This document shows, piece after piece, positions 27,568 to 36,384 of a DNA stretch of 47,493 bases; positions within the stretch are counted from its first letter, which is position 1; each line of letters opens with the position of its first letter. The notes beneath the pieces were generated by a model. The model was not told the origin of the DNA, did not search any database, and worked only from the letters and a program-made list of their open reading frames with translations. The position numbers were made by a program, and so were the translations under genes. The stretch is from an uncultured Alteromonadaceae bacterium (GTDB lineage Bacteria; Pseudomonadota; Gammaproteobacteria; Pseudomonadales; Halieaceae): NCBI GenBank assembly GCA_913064725.1, contig CAJYAI010000018.1, forward strand, positions 1 through 47,493, given 5' to 3'.

Positions 27568-29358
27568 ATGACATCAAAATATTTAGCGGTCACAACGCAT
27601 AATCGCACTTTATTGTCTGGACTGCACCGCTTCCTGCTTGTCGCAATAATAGCGCTGGCGACTGCGTGTACGTCCACGCCAACGGCTGACCGAGCACCAT
27701 CTGATAGGCAAGATGTGAACGCCCCCGCGACTAGAAATAACACGCTATTAATACCCAAAACGGACGACACCACACTGGATGTCCGCGTCATCTCATGGAA
27801 CCAAAAACTCGCACAGCAGCGGGGTTGGCTGTTTGCCCTAACCGAGCTAGAAACGGCGGATCTGGGTTACATATCAACCAACACTGGAACATTTATTCGC
27901 TCGCAACTACTGTGGCTTAAAGGCGATATTGAACAGTCAGCGCAACTGTTGAATGACGTTGAGACCACCACGCCAACTGATCGGGACAGGCTACTCGCCG
28001 AACGTCAGCGCCGATTTACAGAGACGCATCGCTATATTGCGGCAGCGAAGATCGCGCTTGAGAGGGTCATGCTCGGCGTCAAAACCGATGATCCGACAAC
28101 TCACTCGACTGTCTTTAATCTACTCTCTAAAGCATCTGAGCAGCGTCTTGCGTCCGAGCTTAGACGTACCGAACCCAATAGCGACTGGCACCAATGGCTA
28201 TCATTAAATCGCGCTTACCGACGGGGACGGGAAGACGTTTTTTCATGGCTAGCAGAACACCCCATACTGCCGTCAGGCGCCCTAGACCTACCGTCAGGTT
28301 TACGGGATTGGCTTAACAGCGATCCGCCGCGCCGAATTGCCGTTTTATTACCCTTGAGCAATCGTTTGAAGTCCGCAGGACAGACGGCTCTGGAAGGTAT
28401 CGTCGAGGGACTTTACGCCACTTTCCGAGATCCTGCGCTGCGACCAGATATCATAACCATCGATACAGAAGCGGCAGGGTCAGCACGTGCGGCCTACCTT
28501 AGAGCACTCGAATCCGGCGCTGACTTCGTCATTGGACCATTAACCAAAGACCGTGTTTCTGAACTGCAGTCTATCGACAACTTGCCTATCCCGATCCTCG
28601 CATTAAACCGCGGCATACCCGATCGCAATAGCGCGACCACCCAAACAGGTGCTGCCCAAGTGGTAAGCCTCAGCCTATCGCCCGAGGATGAGGCCGAACA
28701 GCTGGCGCAACTCGCATGGGCGGACAACCTGCGAAACCCTCTGGTGATCGCACCAGACACCGCCTGGGGTGCTCGAATGCACACGGCATTCGCAGATACT
28801 TGGCGCACATTTGGCGGCACAATAAGAGAAGTTGCTCTCACTGGGTCGGAAAAAACGGATAACGAGACAATTGCGCAAGGTCTCGCCACATTGAGTAGCG
28901 AAAGCCGAATCAAAGAAGTGGAACGCGCATTTGACGCACCGATCGAGAGTCAATCCCGGCGTCGCGAGGATGTGGACGTTGTTATCTTGCTTTCGCCAAC
29001 GCCCCAAAGCGCGCGTGAGCTACGCCCACTGCTGCGCTTCCATTACGCGGGCGGGTTACCGGTTTTTGCGCCAGCCTCCATTTTCGAGGCTAACAAAGGC
29101 ATAGCCAATCGCGACCTCGATGGCATCAAGTTTGTACTGCCACCAAGCACACTATCACCTGCAACCTCAGCCACCGAAATGCTTCATGCTCTAGGGGCAG
29201 ATGCTGCGGCATTTGTAGATCGATTTAACCAAGCGGATAGTGCGAATGGCATCATTCTCTTCGGACAGTCCGGGGATCTGAGTACAGATTCGCAGGGTAA
29301 TGTTCACCGAAGATTGAAACCGGTCGTTTTTAACCGCGGTCGAGCTCGCCCAATTTGA
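27568..29358 (+). CDS. lpoA: Penicillin-binding protein activator LpoA (LppC family lipoprotein)
   Basis: Outer-membrane lipoprotein that reaches through the periplasm to stimulate PBP1a. The N-terminus is a lipoprotein signal (FLLVAIIALATAC), with the acylated Cys just before TSTPTADRAP. A helical, TPR-like N-terminal domain follows. The C-terminal half has a periplasmic-binding-protein fold beginning RRIAVLLPLSNRLKSAGQ. At 596 residues it is shorter than E. coli LpoA (678). I chose the ATG at 27568; a TTG two codons earlier is possible. The yraN frame continues in phase right after its TGA. Confidence 0.93.
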   Translation: MTSKYLAVTTHNRTLLSGLHRFLLVAIIALATACTSTPTADRAPSDRQDVNAPATRNNTLLIPKTDDTTLDVRVISWNQKLAQQRGWLFALTELETADLGYISTNTGTFIRSQLLWLKGDIEQSAQLLNDVETTTPTDRDRLLAERQRRFTETHRYIAAAKIALERVMLGVKTDDPTTHSTVFNLLSKASEQRLASELRRTEPNSDWHQWLSLNRAYRRGREDVFSWLAEHPILPSGALDLPSGLRDWLNSDPPRRIAVLLPLSNRLKSAGQTALEGIVEGLYATFRDPALRPDIITIDTEAAGSARAAYLRALESGADFVIGPLTKDRVSELQSIDNLPIPILALNRGIPDRNSATTQTGAAQVVSLSLSPEDEAEQLAQLAWADNLRNPLVIAPDTAWGARMHTAFADTWRTFGGTIREVALTGSEKTDNETIAQGLATLSSESRIKEVERAFDAPIESQSRRREDVDVVILLSPTPQSARELRPLLRFHYAGGLPVFAPASIFEANKGIANRDLDGIKFVLPPSTLSPATSATEMLHALGADAAAFVDRFNQADSANGIILFGQSGDLSTDSQGNVHRRLKPVVFNRGRARPI

Positions 29359-29370
29359 GAAACTACTTGG

Positions 29371-29754
29371 ATCATTGCAATCCGAGTACCTACGATAAAC
29401 ACAACAGGAATTTACTGGGAACAACGGGCTGTCGAGCTGGTAACAGCCTCAGGTGGACAGGTTTTAGCGCGTAACTTTCACTGCCGATTCGGCGAAATAG
29501 ATCTTATTGTTATTGATAAATATACGCTTGCATTCATTGAGGTCCGATACCGACGCCATTGCAGCTTTGGTGCTGCCGCCGAATCAGTATCACTCAGAAA
29601 ACAGAATAAAGTGATTCGGGCTGCGAGCATCTTTTTAATCGATAACGACTGCCATAACACTCGTCGTTGTCGCTTTGACATTATTGCATTTGATGGCGCT
29701 AGGCGATCAGCACGAGTAAAGTGGTTAAAGGGAGCATTCAATGCGGCCGAGTAA
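29371..29754 (+). CDS. yraN: YraN / UPF0102 family protein (start codon unresolved)
   Basis: A reading frame without an ordinary start codon matches YraN, a small protein with a restriction-endonuclease-like fold and unknown substrate. The conserved stretch runs from 29407 (GIYWEQRAVEL) through RNFHCRFGEIDLI, FIEVRYRR, RKQNKV and CRFDIIAFDG to WLKGAFNAAE and TAA at 29752. Between the lpoA stop and the first conserved residue there is no ATG, GTG, TTG or CTG in this frame. ATC 29371, ATT 29374 and ATA 29395 are the only near-start codons. The frame is the same as lpoA. Position after lpoA agrees with the standard lpoA-yraN order. Confidence 0.75.
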   Translation: MIAIRVPTINTTGIYWEQRAVELVTASGGQVLARNFHCRFGEIDLIVIDKYTLAFIEVRYRRHCSFGAAAESVSLRKQNKVIRAASIFLIDNDCHNTRRCRFDIIAFDGARRSARVKWLKGAFNAAE

Positions 29755-29762
29755 AGCGTAAA

Positions 29763-30305
29763 ATGACTAACTTCGAAATCATCTCAACCTTACTTCATCA
29801 ACATATCGAACGCTTGAGTTTGTCAGCAGACACCATTGCCGACGTTTGCAATACTGCGGCGACCCAAATTGCCAATGCGATAGCGTCAGAGCAAAAGGTT
29901 TTTTCTGCCGGCACCGGCATCGATGGCTCAGCCGCATTATGCTTTCGTCAGCTAATCCGCGAGGGCATATGGCTAGAGCGACCAGCCTTGCCCATCATAG
30001 ATCTTACCGCCATCAACACAATCAACACTGATTCAGGTGCCGCCTGGATTACTCAAGAACTGAACAGTCTAGGACAGCCAAATGATGTGGCAGTTATATG
30101 GGGCTCACAACTGTCTCCTGCCAACGTTGAGATGATCAACGCCGCAACTGACCAACGCAGAATGCATGTCATCTGGATAGGCACTCAAGGTCCAACTATG
30201 AGCCTGAGCTTCGATGATGCTGATGCACAAGTGCGCGCCAGTTTATCGTACATCACAGCACTAGCGATGGCGCGCATAGTCGAGAGCCACCTCTTTAGTA
30301 CATGA
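29763..30305 (+). CDS. Diverged SIS-domain protein at the diaA/gmhA position
   Basis: The 180-residue product aligns by position and general pattern with DiaA/GmhA-like sugar isomerase (SIS) proteins, which follow yraN in E. coli (diaA, a DnaA-binding replication factor) and Pseudomonas. The core SIS loop, usually GNGxSA, is changed to SAGTGIDGSAAL, and the second ligand loop (STRGNS type) reads VIWGSQLSP. Sugar-phosphate isomerase activity therefore looks doubtful. A DnaA-binding or purely structural role is possible. The ATG at 29763 is eight bases after yraN; the ribosome site is weak. I leave the symbol blank because diaA and gmhA cannot be separated here. Confidence 0.7.
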   Translation: MTNFEIISTLLHQHIERLSLSADTIADVCNTAATQIANAIASEQKVFSAGTGIDGSAALCFRQLIREGIWLERPALPIIDLTAINTINTDSGAAWITQELNSLGQPNDVAVIWGSQLSPANVEMINAATDQRRMHVIWIGTQGPTMSLSFDDADAQVRASLSYITALAMARIVESHLFST

Positions 30306-30311
30306 CCGCGT

Positions 30312-30704
30312 TTATTTGACCAGGGTGAGTGAGGGTTTTTTTGTTGCGCCGGGCTGGATCGGCTCCGGACCTGACGGCGGGTTGGGCCCCCCAGCATCGT
30401 CATCATCAAACACCATACCCTGCCCATTTTCGCGTGCGTAAATGCTCAATACGCTTTCCATGGGCAACTCAACATCTAGGGGCACGCCGCCAAAACGCCC
30501 ACTGAAGGAAATCGCATCGTTACCCAGATGAAGGCCGACGACGGCAGTCGGAGAGATATTCAGCACGATCTGTTCGTCCGTAACATAGTCCGCAGGAACA
30601 ACGACGCCGTCACAGGCGGCATCGATCAGCACGTGTGGCGTGCAGTTATTATCAACAATCCAGTCGTAAATAGCTCGAATAACGTAGGGCTTGCTTGGCG
30701 TCAT
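30312..30704 (-). CDS. sspB: ClpXP protease specificity-enhancing factor SspB
   Basis: Adaptor that binds ssrA tags and delivers stalled-ribosome products to ClpXP. The N-terminal domain is typical (PYVIRAIYDWIVDNNCTPHV, then the QIVLNISPTAV beta region and ISFSGRFGG). An acidic, Gly/Pro-rich linker leads to a C-terminal tail KKPSLTLVK, matching the ClpX-docking tail of the family. I chose ATG 30704 (130 aa), with GGGGAG seven bases upstream. It lies 16 bases after sspA. The dolP-type lipoprotein gene often found beside diaA is missing here. Confidence 0.93.
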   Translation of the reverse strand: MTPSKPYVIRAIYDWIVDNNCTPHVLIDAACDGVVVPADYVTDEQIVLNISPTAVVGLHLGNDAISFSGRFGGVPLDVELPMESVLSIYARENGQGMVFDDDDAGGPNPPSGPEPIQPGATKKPSLTLVK

Positions 30705-30720
30705 TCGGGTCTCCCCTGCG

Positions 30721-31374
30721 TCAAGGGCGCATTTCTCGTTCTTGAATGGACAAGCTCTCTTGGAAGGATTCGCGACCAAATAATCTCTCCGTGTAGTCGA
30801 AGAGAGGCTTGGTTTGCTTGCTCTGCTTTATGTCCACCCCAAGTGCTGTAAGCCGCCACAAAATGGGAGCCACACAGCAGTCAACCAGTGTGAATTCATC
30901 ACTCATGAAGAATGGCTTGTCAGAAAAAATCGGGGAAAGTGCCGTCAAACTCTCTCCTAGATCACGTCGCGCTACTGCCACATCACTTGCTTTAGACGAG
31001 CGGAAAATCGTATCCACCAAGGAACACCAGTCGCGCTCCACTCGATACATAAAGAGTCGACTTGCAGCTCTCGCTACGGGATAAACGGGTAATAACGGTG
31101 GATGAGGAAAGCGCTCGTCCAAATACTCCATCATGACCTTTGACTCGTACAAGATGAGCTCACGATCAATCAAGGTCGGCATTGTGTTGTAGGGGTTCAG
31201 ATCACCTAATTCTGCGACTGGGACACCGTCTGCGCCCTCCACGAGATCGACCGATACGCCTTTTTCCGCTAAAACGATCCTTACTCGGTGGCTGTAGTGG
31301 CTCGTGCTATCAGAGAAAAGGGTCATAGCAGAGCGCTTTGATACTGCACTCGACGCGTCATCGGTTAACTTCAT
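30721..31374 (-). CDS. sspA: Stringent starvation protein A (SspA)
   Basis: Glutathione-S-transferase-fold protein that binds RNA polymerase and alters transcription in stationary phase or acid stress. The thioredoxin-like start LFSDSTSHYSHRVRIVLAEKG, the NPYNTMPTLIDRELILYES stretch and the YPVARAASRLFMYRVERDW region match SspA, not a catalytic GST. Length 217. The ATG at 31374 has GGAG six bases upstream, which supports the longer N-terminus over the internal ATG at codon 17. It forms an operon with sspB downstream and follows the bc1 genes behind a terminator. Confidence 0.94.
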   Translation of the reverse strand: MKLTDDASSAVSKRSAMTLFSDSTSHYSHRVRIVLAEKGVSVDLVEGADGVPVAELGDLNPYNTMPTLIDRELILYESKVMMEYLDERFPHPPLLPVYPVARAASRLFMYRVERDWCSLVDTIFRSSKASDVAVARRDLGESLTALSPIFSDKPFFMSDEFTLVDCCVAPILWRLTALGVDIKQSKQTKPLFDYTERLFGRESFQESLSIQEREMRP

Positions 31375-31396
31375 TAAGAACTCCGAACGGAATGAT

Positions 31397-31427
31397 AGGA
31401 AAACAAAAGCGGAGCAAGCTCCGCTTT
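31397..31427 (-). terminator. Intrinsic terminator of the cytochrome bc1 operon
   Basis: On the minus strand, 24 bases after the cytochrome b/c1 stop, a perfect 9-bp stem (AAAGCGGAG with CTCCGCTTT, loop CTTG, 31406-31427) is followed by TGTTTTCC; with the last stem bases the T-run is TTTTGTTTT. This is a good Rho-independent terminator separating petABC from sspAB. Confidence 0.8.
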
Positions 31428-31450
31428 GTGATTATGCCCGTCGAGACGAT

Positions 31451-33448
31451 TTAGTGCACGTCTTTCCAGTACTCACGGTTCAACGCCCAAGCTAGAATGA
31501 AGAGAATCGCTAAAAACAACATCACGCGCTTACCCATCTCAATTCGGGTTTGCTTAAACGGCTCCGCCGTGTAAGCGAGAAAATTGACGAGGTCATACAT
31601 CGCATCGTCAAACTCACCCGACATCATAATACCCGCAGACGCCACTTCTAACGAATCACAATGACCTTCCCCAGCGTGACTATCTTCGGCGTGAACGCAC
31701 TCCTGTAGACCCTGTAACTCGAGAAGTACATGTGGCATTCCGACGTTCGGATAAACGAGGTTGTTCACCCCGTATGGCCGTGAATCGTCCTGGTAAAACG
31801 TTCTTAAATAGGTGTAGAGATATTCAGGCTTTTTCGCTCGAGAAATGAGCGTCAGATCCGGTGGCGCAGCACCAAACCACCCCTTGGCAACATCCTTATC
31901 CATACTGATTGTCATCAGCGACGATATCTTCTGATTTGAATCAAGCATCAGGTGCTCTTGATAAAGGTCTTCAGGTATACCTAGGTCTTTGGCAACCCGG
32001 TTGTGGCGGGAGTACTGCAGGGAATGACAACCGGCACAATAATTAGCGTACAGCGCGGCACCATGCTGCAGAGACGCCTGATCGGACGCGTCTGCCACGA
32101 AGTCGTCGCAAGGAATGCTGCCACAATCATAAGCAGATTCCGCTGCGACCGCCTTGAGTGGCAACCAAGTCAACAAAGCAACCACGGCTAAAGTGGCTAG
32201 GCTCTTACCCAAGCCCATGCCACCGTCCATTGTCACGCGATCCGGGACCTCCTTAGTCTTATCCCATGTCGACCACCAGGGCATCCCCAAGAAAAATACG
32301 AAGTAATAAATCGTACCTATCTGCGCTAACTGTGTTCGGCTCTCCGTCGGCGCCCACACACCCAACACACCCAAGATAATGAAGTTAATAACAAACCCCA
32401 GCAGCATAACGCGATTGAGCATGCCGCGATAACGCCACGACCGTACTGGGTTTCTGTCCAACCAAGGCAATACGAACGGAACCACGACGGCTGCGGCGAA
32501 GGCTACAAAGCCCCAGAACTTGTCGGGAACGGCTCGCAAGACCGAATAATAGGGCGTGAAGTACCACACTGGCGCGACGTGCGCTGGCGTCTTAAAGGCA
32601 TCCGCTTCTTCAAAGTTTGCCAACTCGAGGGCGTAGCCTCCCATCTCGGGTGCAAAGAAGAGGATTCCGCAGAAGAAAAAGAGGAATACAGCGATACCCT
32701 GGACGTCATGAACTGAGTAATAGGGGTGGAACTTGATGCCATCCAATGGCACTCCATTGGCGTCCTTGTGTTTCTTAATTTCGACGCCATCCGGGTTGTT
32801 TGAACCCACTTCGTGCAGCGCCAGAATATGCAGCACAACCAATGCCAACAGAACAATCGGCAGTGCCACGACGTGCAGTGCAAAGAAACGATTCAGCGTA
32901 ATGCCCGAAAGTAGATAATCACCGCGTATCCAGGTCGTGATGTCCTCGCCGATTACGGGAATCGCTCCGAATAGTGAAATAATGACCTGAGCACCCCAGT
33001 ACGACATCTGCCCCCAGGGCAGCACGTACCCGACAAATGCTTCCGCCATGAGCACCACGAAGATGAGCATACCGAAGACCCAAATGAGCTCTCGGGGCTT
33101 CTGATACGAGCCGTACATCATCGCTCGGAACATGTGCAAATAAATGACGATAAAGAAAAAGGAGGCACCGGTGGAGTGCATATATCTCAACAGCCAACCG
33201 TACTCCACATCACGCATGATGTACTCGACCGATGCGAATGCCTCTTCAGCGCTCGGTGTGTAACTCATAGTCAACCAGACACCGGTCAACAATTGATTAA
33301 CCAATATCAACAGAGAAAAAACGCCAAAGAAGTACCAGAGATTGAAATTTTTCGGTGCGTAATACTCACCCATGTGCGTGTTCCACGCACGGGTAATGGG
33401 GAGTCGAGCGTCAACCCATGAAACTAAACCTGTTAATGCCTTTTCCAT
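31451..33448 (-). CDS. petB: Fused cytochrome b / cytochrome c1 of the bc1 complex
   Basis: One uninterrupted 665-codon frame encodes both redox subunits of ubiquinol:cytochrome c reductase. Residues 1 to about 405 are cytochrome b: eight membrane spans, haem ligands H91, H105, H192 and H207, and a Qo motif PVWY. From about 410 an internal signal peptide (LATLAVVALLTWLPLKAVAA) leads into cytochrome c1: haem site CAGCH (C471, C474, H475), probable Met ligand M571 in VGMPHVL, and a C-terminal anchor near 642-656. The fusion resembles FbcH of Bradyrhizobium, which is cleaved into b and c1; in Pseudomonas the two are separate genes. The ATG overlaps the petA stop by one base. Confidence 0.93.
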   Translation of the reverse strand: MEKALTGLVSWVDARLPITRAWNTHMGEYYAPKNFNLWYFFGVFSLLILVNQLLTGVWLTMSYTPSAEEAFASVEYIMRDVEYGWLLRYMHSTGASFFFIVIYLHMFRAMMYGSYQKPRELIWVFGMLIFVVLMAEAFVGYVLPWGQMSYWGAQVIISLFGAIPVIGEDITTWIRGDYLLSGITLNRFFALHVVALPIVLLALVVLHILALHEVGSNNPDGVEIKKHKDANGVPLDGIKFHPYYSVHDVQGIAVFLFFFCGILFFAPEMGGYALELANFEEADAFKTPAHVAPVWYFTPYYSVLRAVPDKFWGFVAFAAAVVVPFVLPWLDRNPVRSWRYRGMLNRVMLLGFVINFIILGVLGVWAPTESRTQLAQIGTIYYFVFFLGMPWWSTWDKTKEVPDRVTMDGGMGLGKSLATLAVVALLTWLPLKAVAAESAYDCGSIPCDDFVADASDQASLQHGAALYANYCAGCHSLQYSRHNRVAKDLGIPEDLYQEHLMLDSNQKISSLMTISMDKDVAKGWFGAAPPDLTLISRAKKPEYLYTYLRTFYQDDSRPYGVNNLVYPNVGMPHVLLELQGLQECVHAEDSHAGEGHCDSLEVASAGIMMSGEFDDAMYDLVNFLAYTAEPFKQTRIEMGKRVMLFLAILFILAWALNREYWKDVH

Positions 33449-34074
33449 TACGCAACCTCCGTGTCTACGCCAACAACCAAGACGTTTTCACCTTCGAATG
33501 AGTGGGGGGGTATTATCAAATTAGCCGCCGCAGGAACGCCTTTATACACACGTCCTGCCAAATCAAACTTTGAACCGTGACACGGGCAGAAGAACCCGCC
33601 CAACCAACTGTCGCCACCCAAATCAGCCGCGCCCACTTCCGGCCTGAACTTTGGCGCACATCCTAGGTGCGTACACAGACCAACGACTACTAGGTACTCC
33701 TCGTTTATCGAACGCGGACTACCCTCTACGTACGCAGGCTGATCAGCGCCCTCGGACATGGGGTCCTTCAAATCCCCATCGATCGATGAGAGACCTGCTA
33801 TCTGCTCAGGGGTTCGTCGCAACACGTAAACGGGCTTACCGCGCCACTCCACAACCAGCATCTGGCCCGGCAGTATCTTGCTAATATCCGCTTTGACCGG
33901 CGCACCTGCAGCCTTTGCCTTTTCCGACGGATTCCAAGATCCTAAAAATGGCACGGCCACACCGACAACGCCTGCGGCGCCCACCACTGATGTTGCGGCA
34001 GTTAGGAATCGGCGTCGTGTTTGGTCTGAAGCGCGACCGTCGTCGCTACCTTGACTCACCTCAGCTTCACTCAT
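33448..34074 (-). CDS. petA: Rieske iron-sulfur subunit of the bc1 complex
   Basis: Carries the 2Fe-2S cluster that takes the first electron from ubiquinol. An N-terminal Tat-type signal anchor (TRRRFLTAATSVVGAAG) is visible. The cluster motifs CTHLGC and CPCHGSKFD supply the Cys and His ligands and the disulfide cysteines. The insert DLGGDSWLGGFF is typical of proteobacterial members. Length 208. The ATG at 34074 has GGAG eight bases upstream. It is the first gene of the petA-b/c1 operon. Confidence 0.96.
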   Translation of the reverse strand: MSEAEVSQGSDDGRASDQTRRRFLTAATSVVGAAGVVGVAVPFLGSWNPSEKAKAAGAPVKADISKILPGQMLVVEWRGKPVYVLRRTPEQIAGLSSIDGDLKDPMSEGADQPAYVEGSPRSINEEYLVVVGLCTHLGCAPKFRPEVGAADLGGDSWLGGFFCPCHGSKFDLAGRVYKGVPAAANLIIPPHSFEGENVLVVGVDTEVA

Positions 34075-34239
34075 GCAGTTATCTCCGAGTCTTGTTGTTA
34101 CTGCTATTGTCGTAGACAGCTCTTGGCCGTCTCGGATTAGATTCTCTTATCGCCGCGGAAGTTTAATGATCGCAGGCATGCACAGCAAGGAACCGTGGGA
34201 CATTAATGCCCCACTCGTGCGTATAATTTGTTCAGTAAC

Positions 34240-34259
34240 GTGACAGCGGAGGCTGCCAC
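34240..34259 (-). terminator. Hairpin after rpsI, possible terminator
   Basis: Nine bases past the rpsI stop on the minus strand, GTGGCAGC and GCTGTCAC form an 8-bp stem with one G-T pair and a CTCC loop. No T-tract follows, so this is either a weak or Rho-aided terminator, or an RNA-end-stabilising hairpin. The rest of the 194-base gap to petA shows no convincing promoter. Confidence 0.35.
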
Positions 34260-34268
34260 ACGCGCAGA

Positions 34269-34661
34269 TTAGCGCTTGGAGAACTGTGGTCGACGACGCG
34301 CCTTGCGAAGACCGACCTTCTTGCGCTCCACTTCTCGCGCATCGCGGGTCACGAAACCTGCGGCTCGCAGCGTGCCTCGCAGGGATTCGTCATAGTCTAG
34401 CAGTGCGCGTGTCAAACCGTGGCGAATAGCACCCGCTTGCCCAAAGTTACCGCCACCCACTACCGTGATGTTTGCATCGAACTTGTCAGACGTATCGGTT
34501 AATTCCAATGGCTGTCGCACAACCATTCGAGCCACTTCTCGACCAAAATACTCGTCAATGCTGCGTCCATTGATCGTAATCGTACCGTTGCCGCCCTTTA
34601 GAAAAACCCGAGCGGTTGACGTCTTTCGCCGTCCCGTACCGTAATATTGTGCAACTGCCAT
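34269..34661 (-). CDS. rpsI: 30S ribosomal protein S9
   Basis: Small-subunit head protein whose C-terminal tail reaches the P-site tRNA. The 130 residues start [17 protein letters not shown] and end [17 protein letters not shown], the conserved basic tail with the terminal SKR that contacts tRNA. It follows rplM by 10 bases, the universal rplM-rpsI pair. Confidence 0.98.
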   Translation of the reverse strand: MAVAQYYGTGRRKTSTARVFLKGGNGTITINGRSIDEYFGREVARMVVRQPLELTDTSDKFDANITVVGGGNFGQAGAIRHGLTRALLDYDESLRGTLRAAGFVTRDAREVERKKVGLRKARRRPQFSKR

Positions 34662-34671
34662 TATTTATTCC

Positions 34672-35100
34672 TTAAATTGTCAGCGCCTGAGGCTGCTGAG
34701 CTTCATGGGGATGTGTCGGGCCCGAGTAGATTTTCAGCTTTCGGAACATGGCTCTACCTAGGGGATTCCTAGGCAACATACCCTTGACGGCACGCTGTAG
34801 GACCCGCTCTGGCGCTCGATCGATCAGCTTCTCGAAAGTAAAGGACTTCAGGCCGCCGGGGTAGCCCGTGTGGTGGTGGTACATTTTATCGGTTGCCTTG
34901 GCACCAGTGACGCGAATCTTTTCGCAATTCACAACGACAATGTAATCGCCCATGTCCATGTGGGGTGTGTACTCTGCTTTGTGCTTACCGCGCAATCGAT
35001 GCGCAATCTCAGCGGCTAAGCGTCCAAGCGTTTTGTTTTCTGCGTCGACAACGAACCAATCGTGGTGTACGTCGCTCGCTTTTGCACTAAAAGTTTTCAT
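34672..35100 (-). CDS. rplM: 50S ribosomal protein L13
   Basis: Early-assembly large-subunit protein. The 142 residues show the signatures [49 protein letters not shown] and [16 protein letters not shown]. The ATG at 35100 is preceded by AGG at suitable distance. A candidate promoter lies about 40-65 bases upstream. In E. coli L13 represses its own operon through the leader; a comparable leader structure cannot be shown here. Confidence 0.98.
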   Translation of the reverse strand: MKTFSAKASDVHHDWFVVDAENKTLGRLAAEIAHRLRGKHKAEYTPHMDMGDYIVVVNCEKIRVTGAKATDKMYHHHTGYPGGLKSFTFEKLIDRAPERVLQRAVKGMLPRNPLGRAMFRKLKIYSGPTHPHEAQQPQALTI

Positions 35101-35138
35101 GCACTCGCCTACTAGGCCTATTTTGGAGGAGCGCGGAG

Positions 35139-35165
35139 ATTACAGTAGCGACGGGACGCTTTCAA
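35139..35165 (-). promoter_or_regulatory. Probable rplM-rpsI promoter
   Basis: Minus strand TTGAAA (35160-35165; five of six) and TGTAAT (35139-35144; five of six), separated by 15 bases. A TAATCT two bases further on would give the usual 17-base spacer. The site lies in the 78-base gap between zapE and rplM, where a ribosomal-protein promoter is expected. Confidence 0.45.
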
Positions 35166-35178
35166 TAGTTAAGGGCGG

Positions 35179-36273
35179 TTAAGGTCGATGTTCGCGGCGC
35201 AAATATTCCACAGATTGCATTTCAACCAGTCGCGACAGAGTTCTCTGGAATTCAAATGTGAGTTTAGAGCCGATATACAAGCACGCCATTTCAACCTCAG
35301 CACTCATGGCCAACTTGATATTACGATCATAAAACTCGTCAACTAATGTAATAAATCGCCGTGCGCCGTCTTCGTTGTCGGTTGTCATAATGGGCACATC
35401 CAAAATGAGGACTGAGTGAAACTCGCGTGCCAGAGACGTGTAATCCATCGCACTGCGCGATGACAAACACAGTTCCGCAAATGACATCAGTAATACACCT
35501 TCAGACATTCCGACATACGACAACGACCGTTTGTTGATGAGAAGAATTCCTGGCTCCGCAGTTTTTCCACCCGTCAGACTCCCAAACAAATCGTGGAGCC
35601 GTGTCTCAGGGCCGATATCGTCCGGTACAAAATACAGCTCAGACTGCGTTAGCACCCTGAGCCTATAGTCAATCCCACTGTCCACACTCAGCAGTCTGGT
35701 ATGCCGCTCCACGGCGCGAATGGCAGGAATAAAACGCGAGCGCTGCAGACCATTTTTATAAAGACCATCGGGTGGAATATTAGAGGTGGCGACCAAGGTA
35801 ATCCCTCGGTCAAACAGTGCCTGCATTAACGTACCTAGCAACATGGCATCGCCAATATCACTGACGTAAAACTCATCGAAGCAAAGTACTAATGTTTCCG
35901 AGGCAATGCGTTCGGCCACCGAGTCGAGTGGATTTTTTACTCCCGCTAGCGCTTTTAAATCGTCATGAACTCGCTGCATAAAGCGGTTGAAGTGCATGCG
36001 CTTTTTCTTTTCAAACGACAGCGACTCGAAAAAAGCGTCCATCAAGTAAGTCTTGCCTCGACCGACCCCGCCCCACAAATACAAACCGACCTCGGGTTGA
36101 GTGCGGGCCCCACCGAATAAACGCCTCACAAAACTGGGGGTATCTAATGCGCGCACCTCCAGCCGCTCATAAAGATCTTGCAGCGCCTCTACGGCACGCA
36201 GTTGAGCCGCATCGGGAACAATAGCACCTGAAGTCAGATCGGATTGATAACGCTCGAAAGGTGTCAGGGCCAT
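35179..36273 (-). CDS. zapE: Cell division ATPase ZapE (AFG1 family)
   Basis: AFG1-like AAA ATPase that affects Z-ring stability during late division. Visible are the N-terminal ALTPFERYQSDLTSGAI, Walker A LWGGVGRGKTYLMDAF (near residue 65-75), Walker B LVLCFDEFYVSDIGDA and the sensor stretch VATSNIPPDGLYKNGLQR. I chose ATG 36273 (364 aa), which matches the family's start; a longer frame to 36588 runs through intergenic sequence and a short tandem repeat. No good ribosome site precedes this ATG. It is divergent from zapG. Confidence 0.95.
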   Translation of the reverse strand: MALTPFERYQSDLTSGAIVPDAAQLRAVEALQDLYERLEVRALDTPSFVRRLFGGARTQPEVGLYLWGGVGRGKTYLMDAFFESLSFEKKKRMHFNRFMQRVHDDLKALAGVKNPLDSVAERIASETLVLCFDEFYVSDIGDAMLLGTLMQALFDRGITLVATSNIPPDGLYKNGLQRSRFIPAIRAVERHTRLLSVDSGIDYRLRVLTQSELYFVPDDIGPETRLHDLFGSLTGGKTAEPGILLINKRSLSYVGMSEGVLLMSFAELCLSSRSAMDYTSLAREFHSVLILDVPIMTTDNEDGARRFITLVDEFYDRNIKLAMSAEVEMACLYIGSKLTFEFQRTLSRLVEMQSVEYLRREHRP

Positions 36274-36384
36274 GATAAAAAAATGTCGTGGATTATTTGA
36301 GTTAGGTGGATAGAGCAGTGTGCATCCGCGCACGGACTCTAGCGTCAAGTCTGGCCCGGGACAATACGTTATCTGATTTGGCCT

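Noticed and set aside
32200-32260. Possibility that the cytochrome b/c1 fusion is only two genes with a missed stop
   Set aside because: I read the codons on the minus strand through the junction and they are continuous with no stop; a sequencing error cannot be excluded but nothing indicates one.
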